From Pseudoalteromonas sp. H105 (GTDB lineage: Bacteria > Pseudomonadota > Gammaproteobacteria > Enterobacterales > Alteromonadaceae): a stretch of DNA of 64,000 bases. A program made the position numbers and the translations under genes. Below the pieces are notes generated by a model that was not told where the DNA came from, did no database searches, and saw only the letters and a program-made list of their open reading frames with translations. The DNA lies in the NCBI RefSeq assembly GCF_001469215.1, contig NZ_LOFH01000009.1, positions 62,001 to 126,000 of the forward strand, read 5' to 3'. Below are positions 18,950 to 28,702 of this stretch, piece by piece; the stretch's first letter is position 1; every line of letters begins with the position of its first letter.

Positions 18950-19744
18950 ATGCGAGTAGCACTTGGAGTTGAATACAACGGCGCCCGATACAGTGGTTGG
19001 CAGCGTCAATCACACGTTAACAGTGTACAACAAGAAGTAGAAACAGCGCTTTCGCGTATTTGTAATCACCCAGTTGAAATTGTATGTGCAGGGCGAACCG
19101 ATGCGGGCGTTCACGGAACAGGCCAAGTCGTTCACTTTGAGACTGATGCAGATCGAGAAATGGTTGCCTTTACTATGGGCATGAATACGCTATTACCAAA
19201 AGATATTGCAATCCGATTTGCAAAGCCCGTCAGCGAAGATTTTCATGCTCGTTTTAGCGCAACAGCAAGACGTTACCGGTACGTTATTTATAATTACTCT
19301 TACCGCGGAGCAATTATGAATGAAGGGGTTACTCACTTTCATCACCCATTAGACGAAGTAAAAATGCAAGAAGCGTGTCAGTACTTAATTGGCGAGCATG
19401 ACTTTACTTCGTTTCGTGCACTGCATTGCCAAGCAAACACTGCAAATAGAACTATTCATCATTTATCTGTAAAACGTCAAGGTAACTATGTGATCATTGA
19501 TATTAAAGCGAATGCTTTTTTGCATCATATGGTCCGTAATATTACAGGCTGTTTGATGGATATTGGGCTGCATAAGCAGCAACCTATATGGCTTAAAGAG
19601 CTGCTTGATTTTAAAGAGCGAGCTAAAGCAAGTGCAACGGCAAAAGCGGCGGGTTTATATCTTGTTGATGTAGATTACCCTGCACAATTTGAGATCCCAT
19701 CAACCCCGCTAGGGCCTTTGTTTTTAGCTGATTCTGATAAATAA
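18950..19744 (+). CDS. truA: tRNA pseudouridine(38-40) synthase
   Basis: TruA converts uridines 38-40 of the tRNA anticodon arm to pseudouridine. The 264-residue protein matches E. coli TruA throughout: [16 protein letters not shown] near the start, the catalytic aspartate Asp51 in [19 protein letters not shown], the [18 protein letters not shown] segment and the C-terminal [11 protein letters not shown] and [10 protein letters not shown] motifs. The gene keeps its usual place between fimV and accD but has terminators on the upstream side, so it probably has its own promoter. Confidence 0.96.
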   Translation: MRVALGVEYNGARYSGWQRQSHVNSVQQEVETALSRICNHPVEIVCAGRTDAGVHGTGQVVHFETDADREMVAFTMGMNTLLPKDIAIRFAKPVSEDFHARFSATARRYRYVIYNYSYRGAIMNEGVTHFHHPLDEVKMQEACQYLIGEHDFTSFRALHCQANTANRTIHHLSVKRQGNYVIIDIKANAFLHHMVRNITGCLMDIGLHKQQPIWLKELLDFKERAKASATAKAAGLYLVDVDYPAQFEIPSTPLGPLFLADSDK

Positions 19745-19895
19745 AAAACTTCCAAGTCGGTAACAGCTCAGGTCATCTCACTACTAAGACCAGTTTTTTA
19801 TACCGCCGACGCGTAATTCATGTTTTAATTGGTAAAATTGTCTGCCTGTTTATTCGGGCAGGAAGCGATACAGAACAGTATTAAGAGAGTTGCAA

Positions 19896-20771
19896 ATGAG
19901 TTGGTTAGAAAAAATCTTACCTAAAACGACAAAATCTTCAGGCCGTAAAGAGATCCCTGAAGGGGTTTGGGCTAAATGTACAGATTGTGATTCAATTTTA
20001 TATAAAGCAGAATTAGAAAAATCACTAAACGTATGCCCTAAATGTGATCATCACATGCGAGTAAGCGGACGTAAGCGTTTAGAGCACTTCTTAGATGATG
20101 CCGATCGCCAAGAGCTTGGTACTGAGCATGAACCTAAAGATATTTTAAAATTTAAAGACTCTAAAAAATACTCAGACCGTATTACAGCAGCACAAAAGAC
20201 AAGTGGTGAAAAAGACGCCCTCGTTGCTATGAAAGGTCGTTTAAAAGGTATTCCGGTTGCAGCGGTTGCGTTTGAGTTTTCATTTATGGGAGGCTCTATG
20301 GCATCGGTGGTAGGTGCACGTTTTGTCGATGCAGTTGACCAATGTTTAGAGCACAATATGCCACTTATTTGTTTTTCGGCATCAGGCGGTGCACGTATGC
20401 AAGAAGCGCTTATGTCGCTAATGCAGATGGCTAAAACCAGTGCGGCGTTAGCTAAAATGAGTGAGAAAGGGTTGCCATTTATTTCTGTTATGACTGACCC
20501 AACTATGGGTGGCGTTTCAGCTTCTTTGGCTATGCTTGGTGATATTAATGTCGCAGAGCCAAAAGCGTTAATTGGTTTTGCTGGCCCGCGTGTAATAGAG
20601 CAAACAGTACGTGAAACTTTACCAGATGGCTTTCAGCGTAGTGAGTTCCTATTAGAACACGGTGCAATCGATATGATTGTAGACCGTCGTGAGATGCGCG
20701 ATACACTAGCCCGTGTATTGGCTAAATTTATGAACTTGCCTTCTACCGAACAAGAGCATAGAGTAGCGTAA
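19896..20771 (+). CDS. accD: Acetyl-CoA carboxylase carboxyltransferase subunit beta
   Basis: AccD with AccA transfers carboxyl from carboxybiotin to acetyl-CoA to make malonyl-CoA, the first step of fatty acid synthesis. The start is ATG 19896, with AAGAGAG upstream; two codons upstream a TTG is also open. The 291-residue protein begins with the AccD zinc ribbon (Cys28, Cys31, Cys47, Cys50), then the crotonase-type carboxyltransferase domain, with [20 protein letters not shown] and [12 protein letters not shown]. folC follows after 25 bases, a gene order conserved from E. coli to Pseudomonas. Confidence 0.97.
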   Translation: MSWLEKILPKTTKSSGRKEIPEGVWAKCTDCDSILYKAELEKSLNVCPKCDHHMRVSGRKRLEHFLDDADRQELGTEHEPKDILKFKDSKKYSDRITAAQKTSGEKDALVAMKGRLKGIPVAAVAFEFSFMGGSMASVVGARFVDAVDQCLEHNMPLICFSASGGARMQEALMSLMQMAKTSAALAKMSEKGLPFISVMTDPTMGGVSASLAMLGDINVAEPKALIGFAGPRVIEQTVRETLPDGFQRSEFLLEHGAIDMIVDRREMRDTLARVLAKFMNLPSTEQEHRVA

Positions 20772-20796
20772 ATTTCAGCTTAACTGATTAAACGCT

Positions 20797-22062
20797 ATGA
20801 CAAAAAATATCCCTAGCCAATCATCAAGCCTTGATGATTGGCTTTGTTATTTAGAAAGTGTTCACCCTGCAAATATTGCCATGGGCCTCGAACGCGTTGC
20901 TAATGTTGCCAATAACATTGGTTTATTAAACACATCGAGCAAAATTATCCTGATTGGCGGAACCAACGGTAAAGGCACCACTGCCCGTTGCTTAGAGTCA
21001 CTCTTATTAGCACAAGGTTTTAGTGTTGGGACCTATGCATCCCCTCACTTAGTTCGTTATAACGAACGTGTACGCATTAATGGTGCCGAGCTTGATGATC
21101 AGTTTCATATTGATGCATTTGATTTACTTGAACAGGGTCGTGGTGAAACACCATTAACGTATTTTGAGTACGGTACTTTAGGAGCTCTGGCAATATTTAA
21201 ACGTCATGAGGTCGACTATGTTCTACTAGAGGTTGGGCTTGGTGGGCGTTTTGACGCAACAAATATCGTAACGCCCTATGCAAGTGTTATCACCACAATA
21301 GACTTAGATCATAAAGAATACCTAGGCGATACGCGAGAATTGGTAGGTTATGACAAGGCCGGTATTTTTAGAATTGATACGCCCGCTATTATAGGTGATT
21401 TAAACATTCCGCATACAGTAACTGATTACGGCTCCGACATTGCTGCAAATATGTACCTTTCAGGCCAAGATTTTATCTTTAAAGAACATCAAAACAGTTT
21501 TAGTTGGCAATTTAAAGAGTTTGACTATGAGTTTGTAAAACCGAGTATTCCTTGCCAAAATGCAGCCACAGCATTAACGACGCTTGCCGTGCTAGGTTTA
21601 TTACCGTCACGGAGAGTAATTAGTGATTGTTTTGCTAATTTGGTTGTTGAAGGGCGCTTTCAGCGGTTGAGCTCATCGCCTTTGGTTTATACTGATGTTG
21701 CACACAACCCTGAATCAGCGCGCTATTTGACTAAAAAGTTAAAGCAGCTGAGAGATCAAGGCTTTAAAGTTCACGCGTTAGCCGCTATGCTTGAAGATAA
21801 AGATAAAGTCGCTGTGTTAAATGAGGTGAGCTCAGTTATTGAGCATTGGCACCTTGCAGGCCTTGATTGCTTCAGAGGTGAGACAGTAAAAAACTTAACC
21901 AAAGCCATGGATAATGTAAAGTCTCACGCACCGCTTGAACAATATCAAGATGTTGAACTTGCGCTAGATAGTGTGCTACCAAAACTGGATGAACGCTCAG
22001 TACTCATTATTTTTGGTTCATTTTTTACGGTTGCAGCAGCAATTAAATATTGGAAAAAATAG
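20797..22062 (+). CDS. folC: Bifunctional folylpolyglutamate synthase / dihydrofolate synthase
   Basis: FolC adds glutamate to dihydropteroate and then to folates. The 421-residue protein has the ATP-binding motif LIGGTNGKGTT near residue 52, the YASPHLVRYNERVRING segment, the Mur-ligase type TYFEYGTLGALAIF and LEVGLGGRFDATN motifs, and the C-terminal TDVAHNPESA substrate domain. It lies between accD and dedD in a likely co-transcribed run accD-folC-dedD-cvpA-purF, separated from dedD by 11 bases. Confidence 0.96.
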   Translation: MTKNIPSQSSSLDDWLCYLESVHPANIAMGLERVANVANNIGLLNTSSKIILIGGTNGKGTTARCLESLLLAQGFSVGTYASPHLVRYNERVRINGAELDDQFHIDAFDLLEQGRGETPLTYFEYGTLGALAIFKRHEVDYVLLEVGLGGRFDATNIVTPYASVITTIDLDHKEYLGDTRELVGYDKAGIFRIDTPAIIGDLNIPHTVTDYGSDIAANMYLSGQDFIFKEHQNSFSWQFKEFDYEFVKPSIPCQNAATALTTLAVLGLLPSRRVISDCFANLVVEGRFQRLSSSPLVYTDVAHNPESARYLTKKLKQLRDQGFKVHALAAMLEDKDKVAVLNEVSSVIEHWHLAGLDCFRGETVKNLTKAMDNVKSHAPLEQYQDVELALDSVLPKLDERSVLIIFGSFFTVAAAIKYWKK

Positions 22063-22073
22063 AGAGAAACACA

Positions 22074-22736
22074 GTGAACTCAGGCTTCATAAATCGTTTA
22101 GTCGGCACCAGCATTGTAGTGATTGCAGCTATTATATTTATTCCAAATATATTGGATGGTGAGAAGGTGCATTACCAAGAAGGTTTTAAGGCCATTCCAG
22201 AACGTCCTGAGTTCAAAACAATCGATTTACAAGAAGCAATCGATGATTCTGTTGCTCATGCAGAGCAACCAAAAGCTCAAGTAGTCGAAGATTTATCAAG
22301 TGATGATGAACTATTTGTACAAAATGAGACAGACAAGCAGACAGATCTAATGACTGCTGAACCTGTTATTGTTGAAGCGACAACAAACACCACTGAGCTT
22401 GTTAACACAAAAAAAATGGCACCGAGCAGTACTCAAGAGCAATCAAAAGAAGAGCCGGAGCCTGTTCGACAACCAGAAGAAAACCTAACACACATGGCGT
22501 ATGTGATTCAGTTAGGCAGCTTTTCTCACGCCGCTAATGTTAAGTCATTACAAGCTAAATTAACGGCTAAAGGGTTTAAGACGTTTACTCGTCCAATTAA
22601 AACACCCAATGGGACGTTAACAAAAGTATTTGTAGGCCCATCACTCGATAAAGCGCAATTACAAAGCAAACTACCTGAATTAAAAGAACTTACAAAATTA
22701 AACGGCAAGGTTACTCAATTTGAAGTAACAAAATGA
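22074..22736 (+). CDS. dedD: SPOR domain-containing cell-division protein DedD
   Basis: DedD is an inner-membrane protein recruited to the septal ring, where its SPOR domain binds denuded glycan strands. I choose GTG 22074, preceded by AGAGAGAAAC, because the product (NSGFINRLVGTSIVV onward) then aligns with the start of E. coli DedD; longer frames begin inside folC. One membrane helix is at about residues 10-28 followed by the conserved LDGEKVHYQEGFKAIP. A low-complexity Glu/Thr linker leads to the SPOR domain (about 141-220, starting AYVIQLGSFSHAANVKSL). Confidence 0.9.
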   Translation: MNSGFINRLVGTSIVVIAAIIFIPNILDGEKVHYQEGFKAIPERPEFKTIDLQEAIDDSVAHAEQPKAQVVEDLSSDDELFVQNETDKQTDLMTAEPVIVEATTNTTELVNTKKMAPSSTQEQSKEEPEPVRQPEENLTHMAYVIQLGSFSHAANVKSLQAKLTAKGFKTFTRPIKTPNGTLTKVFVGPSLDKAQLQSKLPELKELTKLNGKVTQFEVTK

Positions 22737-22797
22737 TCTGGCAATTGGGCGGGTTGTCTTATAGAATGCGCCCCAAATTAACGACTAGTTGGTTATT

Positions 22798-23292
22798 ATG
22801 ATCTGGGTTGATTACGCCATACTTGGCATTATTGCACTGTCTACTATCATAGGCTTAATTCGTGGCTTTATTAAAGAAGCAATGTCTTTAGCTGTTTGGG
22901 CTGGTGCATTCATCATATCTAGTTTGTTTTACCAATATTTAGCCTCCTTCCTAACCAGTATTTCTGAACCCCTTTTAAGAAATGCAGCGGCCATTGCCAT
23001 ATTATTCTTTGCGACGCTATTGTTAGGCGGAATGTTAAACTACCTCTTAGGTGAACTTGTACAACGTACAGGCTTATCTGGCACCGACCGTGTCTTTGGC
23101 ATTGTGTTTGGTGCACTGCGTGGCGTGTTGGTCGTGAGCGCGTTACTCTTCTTTCTTGATGCTTTTACCGGTGCGCCAAATACGCATTGGTGGGGTAATT
23201 CTATTTTGATCCCAGAATTTGGCTTTGTTGTTGAGTGGTTCTTTTCGTACCTCGAAAACAACTCAAGCTTTTTAAATTCGGTCAACCGTTAA
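22798..23292 (+). CDS. cvpA: Colicin V production family membrane protein
   Basis: CvpA is an inner-membrane protein needed for colicin V production in E. coli and linked to envelope and bile stress; the biochemical role is not settled. The start ATG 22798 aligns with E. coli CvpA. The 164-residue protein has about four membrane segments and the family signatures [12 protein letters not shown] and [20 protein letters not shown]. It sits immediately before purF, 18 bases apart, as in E. coli and Pseudomonas, so it is very likely in the same transcript. Confidence 0.95.
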   Translation: MIWVDYAILGIIALSTIIGLIRGFIKEAMSLAVWAGAFIISSLFYQYLASFLTSISEPLLRNAAAIAILFFATLLLGGMLNYLLGELVQRTGLSGTDRVFGIVFGALRGVLVVSALLFFLDAFTGAPNTHWWGNSILIPEFGFVVEWFFSYLENNSSFLNSVNR

Positions 23293-23310
23293 TCACCGAG
23301 GAAAAATTGC

Positions 23311-24837
23311 ATGTGCGGTATCGTTGGAATAGTCGGAACATCTCCTGTTAATCAGGCGATTTATGATGGCTTAACTGTTTTGCAACACCGTGGTCAAGAT
23401 GCTGCAGGCATCATCACCATTGAAAACAACACGTTTAGTTTACGTAAAGCGAATGGCCTAGTGAAGGATGTTTTCCACACTCGCCATATGAAGCGTTTAC
23501 AAGGCACTATCGGTATCGGCCATGTGCGTTACCCTACAGCAGGCTCTTCTAGCTCGTCAGAAGCACAACCTTTTTACGTTAATTCGCCATTTGGTATTGC
23601 GCTTGCACATAATGGTAACTTAACCAATGCAGAGCAGCTTAAAGAGCAGTTGTTTTCTGAAGCTCGTCGTCATGTTAATACAACGTCGGACTCTGAAATC
23701 TTGCTGAATGTTATGGCTCATGAGTTAAGTAAGTCAGACAAGCTAAAACTTGAGCCTGAAGATGTATTCACCGCTGTAACGGAAGTTATTAATAAAGTTC
23801 AGGGCGGTTACGCTACAATAGCGATGGTTATTGGCCACGGTATTGTTGCATTTCGTGATCCAAATGGCATTCGCCCATTAGTTTTTGGTAAGCGTGAAAC
23901 AGCAAATGGCACTGAATATATGTTTGCCTCTGAAAGTGTGGCGCTTAAAACGGATGGTTTTGAGTTTGTGCGTGATGTAGCCCCTGGTGAAGCAATCTAC
24001 GTTACAGAAGCCGGTGAATTTTATTCACAAGCGTGTGCAGATAAAGCTGCTTATTCACCGTGTATTTTTGAGTTTGTTTACTTTGCCCGCCCAGATTCGA
24101 ACATTGATCGTATGTCAGTGTATGCAACACGTGTGAATATGGGTACAAAGCTTGGTGAGAAAATTGCACGTGAGTGGGCTGAAAAAGACATAGATGTGGT
24201 GATTCCAATTCCAGAAACATCGTGCGATGTTGCGCTTGAGATAGCCCGCGTGCTTGACTTGCCTTATCGCCAAGGCTTTGTTAAGAACCGTTATATTGGT
24301 CGTACTTTCATTATGCCTGGCCAAGAAATGCGTAAAAAATCAGTGCGCCAAAAGTTAAACGCAATAGACCGCGAATTCAAAGGTAAGAATGTATTATTAG
24401 TCGATGACTCAATTGTACGTGGTACTACTTCGGCGCAAATTGTTGAGATGGCTCGCGAGTCTGGTGCGAAGAATGTTTATTTTGCATCAGCTGCGCCAGA
24501 AATTCGTTTCCCGAACGTGTATGGTATTGATATGCCATCGGCGGCGGAGCTTATTGCTCATGGTCGTGAAGTTGAAGACATTAACGCAAGCATTGGTTCT
24601 GATGGTTTGATCTTCCAATCACTCGATGACTTAATCGCTGCGGTTCGTCAAGAAAACCCAGAGATTAGCCGTTTTGAAACGTCAGTTTTTGATGGCCAAT
24701 ATATTACCGGTGGTATTGATCAAGATTACCTTAATCGCATTGATAAACTGCGTAATGACTCTGCAAAATCAACACGAGAAAGTGCAATGTCTTCTGGGTT
24801 AGAGTTGCATAACCAAGAAGAAAATGGTTCCGATTAA
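23311..24837 (+). CDS. purF: Amidophosphoribosyltransferase
   Basis: PurF makes 5-phosphoribosylamine from PRPP and glutamine, the committed step of purine synthesis. The 508-residue protein starts MCGIVGIVG, so Cys2 becomes the N-terminal nucleophile of the glutaminase domain after Met removal without a propeptide, as in E. coli. The phosphoribosyltransferase domain shows the PRPP loop [16 protein letters not shown] near residue 363. The sequence is full length with both domains intact. No PurR operator was identified; its promoter is probably shared with the upstream accD-folC-dedD-cvpA genes. Confidence 0.97.
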   Translation: MCGIVGIVGTSPVNQAIYDGLTVLQHRGQDAAGIITIENNTFSLRKANGLVKDVFHTRHMKRLQGTIGIGHVRYPTAGSSSSSEAQPFYVNSPFGIALAHNGNLTNAEQLKEQLFSEARRHVNTTSDSEILLNVMAHELSKSDKLKLEPEDVFTAVTEVINKVQGGYATIAMVIGHGIVAFRDPNGIRPLVFGKRETANGTEYMFASESVALKTDGFEFVRDVAPGEAIYVTEAGEFYSQACADKAAYSPCIFEFVYFARPDSNIDRMSVYATRVNMGTKLGEKIAREWAEKDIDVVIPIPETSCDVALEIARVLDLPYRQGFVKNRYIGRTFIMPGQEMRKKSVRQKLNAIDREFKGKNVLLVDDSIVRGTTSAQIVEMARESGAKNVYFASAAPEIRFPNVYGIDMPSAAELIAHGREVEDINASIGSDGLIFQSLDDLIAAVRQENPEISRFETSVFDGQYITGGIDQDYLNRIDKLRNDSAKSTRESAMSSGLELHNQEENGSD

Positions 24838-24856
24838 CTGAATATATAAACGCATA

Positions 24857-24885
24857 AAAAAAGGAGCTAATTTAGCTCCTTTTTT
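24857..24885. terminator. purF terminator (bidirectional)
   Basis: A stem AAGGAGCTAA/TTAGCTCCTT flanked by A and T runs ends the purF transcript and can serve the convergent gene ending at 24974. Confidence 0.85.
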
Positions 24886-24973
24886 GTATAGGAAAGGAAA
24901 ATAACGAAACACATTTAATAACTTTTACGCCTGTTTTCTACTTCATAAAATTCTTGGTGATTGCATGAGTTGC

Positions 24974-25573
24974 CTATGTAAATGCAGGATCAATAATACC
25001 ATTCGTCCATAACATGGCTGTGACTGCTAAAATAATTACCAACAGTATTAAGCCGCATGTAACAACTGAACTTGCGTAGATGAACCCTCTTTCTTCGGGT
25101 ATGTGCATTAAAATTGGTACGCCTGTGTATAGTAAATAGACCGAGTAGGCTAATGCGACCATGCCTGCGCACACAACGAACCACAACTCAGGTATAAATG
25201 CTGCTAGTGCAGACATAAATACCGGTGTAGAGGTATAAGCTGCAAGCTCTAATGTTTGCGTAAAAGTGGGTTTAGCCCCAAAGGTAACAGCCATCCAATG
25301 AGACAAATAGGCAAGTGCAAAAACACCCACAATGAGTGCCGCATACATGGCAATTGCAATTAAAACAGCACTGTCATGTGTTAAAAAAACAGGGTTTCCA
25401 GCGCCTATGCTCCAGCCTAAATACACTGAGGAATAATACCCCATTGCAGATGGGAATAAAGCAATAAGCAGGATGTGAGAAAGGCTATAGCTTAGGCTTT
25501 CATGACGGTTGTCTATGGTTTGCCACTCTTCGAGTGGATGAGCATATATGCCCCATAAATGGTTTAAAATCAT
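24974..25573 (-). CDS. Yip1 family inner-membrane protein (YohC-like)
   Basis: A 199-residue integral membrane protein with about five membrane helices. The start (LNHLWGIYAHPLEEWQTI, with the HP and Trp conserved) and the LLYTGVPILMHIPEE segment match the Yip1-domain family that includes E. coli YohC. The family function in bacteria is unknown. The gene stands alone between purF and miaE, on the opposite strand to both. Confidence 0.8.
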   Translation of the reverse strand: MILNHLWGIYAHPLEEWQTIDNRHESLSYSLSHILLIALFPSAMGYYSSVYLGWSIGAGNPVFLTHDSAVLIAIAMYAALIVGVFALAYLSHWMAVTFGAKPTFTQTLELAAYTSTPVFMSALAAFIPELWFVVCAGMVALAYSVYLLYTGVPILMHIPEERGFIYASSVVTCGLILLVIILAVTAMLWTNGIIDPAFT

Positions 25574-25777
25574 TGTGTGCCCCTTAAAAAGGATAAATGT
25601 ACTGTTTTATTTTTATACAGCTTGCATTAAGTTATGGTTCAGTAATTGGTCCTTGTCAAGAAAGTGCTATTTGCGAAGGTGTATTAGACATTAGTGGCGG
25701 CAGAGCTGATTTATTTTAGTCGCTGTTCCGTGGTAATATACTGGCTCATTAATTCTATTTTAAGAGCAACTCCAACT

Positions 25778-26536
25778 GTGTCACATAGCGAACTTTTGCA
25801 ACCAATTAACGATTTTTTAAACTGTGAAACGCCACATGGTTGGATCGACAAAGCAACTAAAAAAGAAAACCTGCCTGTTATTTTAATTGATCACTTGGTC
25901 TGTGAACTAAAAGCAGCACAAAGTGCCATGTTCTTAATCCGTAAATATGCGGTTGATAAAGACAGTGGTGATGCATTACTTGAATGGCTTAAACCATTTG
26001 AAACCCTTATCTACAAGCGTGAGGGTAATTGGCGAGATTTAGCAGCAAAAAATAAACTGACTAAATCGATCATTCCTAAATCCAACTCACCTTATGGCCA
26101 AGATTTAATTGATAAAATGGTGATGTTGATAAAAGAAGAGTTACATCACTTCTATCAAGTACTGGAGATCATGGATGAGTATGGAGTTGAATATCAAAGT
26201 ATTACTCCGTGCCGCTATGCTAAAGGGATGTTGCGGCATGTTAAAACGTTTGAACCAGACGCTTTAGTCGATAAATTGATAATCGGTGCCTATATAGAGG
26301 CCCGTTCATGTGAACGCTTTGCAAAACTTGCACCACATGTGGATAAGCGTCTTGGGGATTTTTATATTTCTCTTTTGCGTTCTGAAGCGCGTCATTACCA
26401 AGACTATTTAGCGTTGGCGCAAGATATTGCTCAGTTTGATATCACTGAACGCGTTGATTTTTTTGCTAAAATAGAAGCTGAACTTATTTCATCAACCGAT
26501 GAAGATTTTAAGTTTCATAGTGGCTTACCTGTTTGA
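25778..26536 (+). CDS. miaE: tRNA-(ms2io6A37) hydroxylase MiaE
   Basis: MiaE is a non-haem diiron monooxygenase that hydroxylates the isopentenyl group of ms2i6A37 in tRNA. The ferritin-like core shows the expected ligand helices: HLVCELKAAQSAMF, KEELHHFYQV, YIEARSCERFAKL and LRSEARHYQDYL, giving paired Glu and ExxH ligands. The frame is open from 25694, but homologues begin near SELLQPINDFL, and the first 28 codons have no family match, so I prefer GTG 25778 (about 252 residues); this start is less certain than the function. Confidence 0.9.
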   Translation: MSHSELLQPINDFLNCETPHGWIDKATKKENLPVILIDHLVCELKAAQSAMFLIRKYAVDKDSGDALLEWLKPFETLIYKREGNWRDLAAKNKLTKSIIPKSNSPYGQDLIDKMVMLIKEELHHFYQVLEIMDEYGVEYQSITPCRYAKGMLRHVKTFEPDALVDKLIIGAYIEARSCERFAKLAPHVDKRLGDFYISLLRSEARHYQDYLALAQDIAQFDITERVDFFAKIEAELISSTDEDFKFHSGLPV

Positions 26537-27069
26537 TGTCTCATGGATAGCGTGGCTTTGTCAGTACAGCGGTGAGCATATTTAATAAATGCGCTTTAGA
26601 TTGTAATGTTCGACGCTATTGGGCTCCCACCTTTAATGCACACTCTATTGAGGTTAACCCGCAAGGTTAAAAATAAGCGCTAGGTAAAAACAGGTTTTTA
26701 AGATTGCACTTAAAAGTGCTGTTTGTTATTTTGTTTGCACGTTATGAAGTAAGGACGACCTTACCGCTCTATTATCATTGGGGACGGCCCCACCAATAAT
26801 AAGGTGGCGGTCATTTTCATGCGCTATTTCAAATTACATTGTGTATCAATTTCAAAAGCTATTTCGATTTTTTTAATCCTAGCTCCAGTATCTCCTACGT
26901 CTAAGCATTACAGTAAACTTGCTCAAAACGGTGAGTTTTATTGTTTTTCATTCAGACTAATAAAGAAACCGACATACACTTTGCCTCCCTTTTTTAATAG
27001 GGCTATTTTTAAATACATTCATTTCAAAAGCCCATTGCTGATTTCTTCAATAAAGAGTGGGGGTATTTA
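26537..27069. other. 533-base gap with hairpins, no convincing gene
   Basis: Contents: a short hairpin TTAACC/GGTTAA (26654-26670), another GCACTT/AAGTGC (about 26705-26718), and a longer imperfect palindrome at 26770-26801 centred on GGGGACGGCCCC. A reading frame from ATG 26819 (83 codons) with a hydrophobic stretch ends exactly at the next start (TAATG), which hints at coupling, but the composition is not protein-like and I do not call it. Confidence 0.5.
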
Positions 27070-27759
27070 ATGAAATTACTTTCAATATTAGCATGTATCC
27101 TACTGTCAAGTTGGGTCAATATGACACTTGCCCATACAAATGAAGAGTATCAAGAGGCAAGGTTTGGCTTACACGGTATGCTGTTATTTTCAGATGGTGT
27201 TTCACTTTATGCCTCACATTTACCTATGTTTCATAAACCTCATGACGTTCAGTTAATCACTCGTTTTGAATTGAAAGATAAAATCGCGCAGGATAAATTA
27301 CAAAAATCCCTTGTTAGTGGCGGAACATATTGGACGTTATCTCCTGATAGGTTTGATATAAACTTCCTTGGCCTCAATAGTGTTAAAGGCATTTGGCAAT
27401 TCGGTGCTGATTTATATTTGGGTCATTTTGAACGCTCAGCGAAACGCATCTTTTCGAACCAAACAGTGATTATTAAAGAGGTCATTCTAAAAGAGCTGTT
27501 AGATGAGACGCCACAGGCGCACGTCGAATATATCCGTCTAACACCAGATAATGTGAAACGTCAGTTTTATGCACGTTTAATTAAGGGGAGACCTGGCGTA
27601 GATCATTTATTTTGGGTTCACAGTAGTAGGCCTTTAGTTAAACGATTTACGATGACTCACGATGAACAACGTTCAGGTAACACTAAAATCGCTTTAAAAT
27701 TAGGTGTTAAAAATAGTGATCTGAGCACCTATTACGAAGAGCGAGGTGACCTAGAATGA
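27070..27759 (+). CDS. Secreted hypothetical protein (229 aa)
   Basis: A 229-residue protein with a clear signal peptide (about 1-21, cleaved after LAHT or nearby) preceded by a G-rich ribosome binding site. No family recognised. The mature part is mixed alpha/beta with conserved-looking ARFGLHGMLLFSDGVSLYASHLPMF and YLGHFERSAKRIF segments and several histidines (SHLPMFHKPHD). The histidine-rich N-terminal part could bind a metal, but this is speculation. The stop overlaps the start of the next gene by four bases (ATGA), so the two are translationally coupled. Confidence 0.6.
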   Translation: MKLLSILACILLSSWVNMTLAHTNEEYQEARFGLHGMLLFSDGVSLYASHLPMFHKPHDVQLITRFELKDKIAQDKLQKSLVSGGTYWTLSPDRFDINFLGLNSVKGIWQFGADLYLGHFERSAKRIFSNQTVIIKEVILKELLDETPQAHVEYIRLTPDNVKRQFYARLIKGRPGVDHLFWVHSSRPLVKRFTMTHDEQRSGNTKIALKLGVKNSDLSTYYEERGDLE

Positions 27760-28394
27760 AATTTATTGTGATAAAACACCACAAAGCAGAAGGTTTAGGA
27801 ATTATTGAGCATTGGTTGAACTTGAACAACCATGAATGGCAGATTATTGAGTACGGTACGCCATTTCCCTGCGATGCTGAGCTATACGATGGATTAATTG
27901 TGTTAGGTGGCCCTATGCATATTGATGTCTCTAACGCAATTTTAAATAGAGAGGTTGGATTAATTAATCATTTTATTAGTCAACACAAACCTACATTAGG
28001 GATTTGCTTAGGCGCTCAACTGATAGCGTTTAGCTTAGGTGCTCAAATTTTAAAATCAGGCGAACCTGAATTTGGCTGGATGTCAGTTCTAACCTCAGAT
28101 AAGCTGGAATTATTAGTGCCGCAATGGCATGAGCAACAATCTACTTTACCGGTAGGGGCGATTTTATTAGCAAGCTCATCACGCTGTAAAGTCCAAATGT
28201 TTTCATACCAACAACATGTGCTTGCTACGCAGTTTCACCCAGAGTGGAACAATGTCGAAATTGAAAAATTAAAACATGCATTTGGTGATGATTGTCCACT
28301 GTATAAAGTTGATTCTACATTAGAAGCAGGGCTGCAAAAATGGTGGTTTAAACAACTTGATGCATGGTTCATTAGGGCAATCGGGGTAGCGTGA
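27756..28394 (+). CDS. Class I glutamine amidotransferase-like protein
   Basis: A 212-residue stand-alone amidotransferase domain of the GMP-synthase-like class I family. The nucleophile elbow is GICLGAQL (Cys near residue 86), and the His-Glu part of the triad is in QFHPEWNNVE. The oxyanion GGPM motif is present near residue 52. Such stand-alone domains hydrolyse glutamine or gamma-glutamyl amides, as in gamma-glutamyl putrescine catabolism, but the substrate is not readable here. It is translationally coupled to the secreted protein upstream, an unusual partner for a cytoplasmic enzyme. Confidence 0.8.
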   Translation: MKFIVIKHHKAEGLGIIEHWLNLNNHEWQIIEYGTPFPCDAELYDGLIVLGGPMHIDVSNAILNREVGLINHFISQHKPTLGICLGAQLIAFSLGAQILKSGEPEFGWMSVLTSDKLELLVPQWHEQQSTLPVGAILLASSSRCKVQMFSYQQHVLATQFHPEWNNVEIEKLKHAFGDDCPLYKVDSTLEAGLQKWWFKQLDAWFIRAIGVA

Positions 28395-28496
28395 AGCCTT
28401 ATTTTTCTATGTGAACAGGTTAGCTTACCTTTCGAGTTTGATTTTTATGCAGTACGTTTTGTATTTAGGTGGCGCCGATTTTGTGTAGTGTGCTTA

Positions 28497-28601
28497 TACC
28501 AATTCGCAATAATACTAAATCATTTTCAGGTGTTAAACCTGACGCTAACAAAACAAGGTTTTCTTTCCTCAAAATAGATCCCTTAATTAAGCGAATTGGT
28601 A
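28497..28601. mobile_element. 105-bp MITE with 11-bp inverted ends and TTA duplication
   Basis: The ends TACCAATTCGC (28497-28507) and GCGAATTGGTA (28591-28601) are perfect inverted repeats, flanked on both sides by TTA (28494-28496 and 28602-28604), a typical 3-bp target duplication. The left part (about 28497-28553) is shared with a second copy at 44049-44103. The remaining 28395-28702 shows only a weak hairpin (28657-28698) near the lpxH stop. Confidence 0.75.
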
Positions 28602-28702
28602 TTACTCACTTTAAATAGTCGACAACATATAAATACAAAACGCGCCTTGCTCTAAGGGTTGGCCTGTATTGCATAAGGTTTAGGCTTACAGGTTAACCTA
28701 GC

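Noticed and set aside
26804-27070. 88-codon frame ending at the start of the secreted-protein gene
   Set aside because: Although a TAATG junction would permit coupling, the peptide has an unnatural composition, starts inside a hairpin and has no recognisable ribosome binding site.
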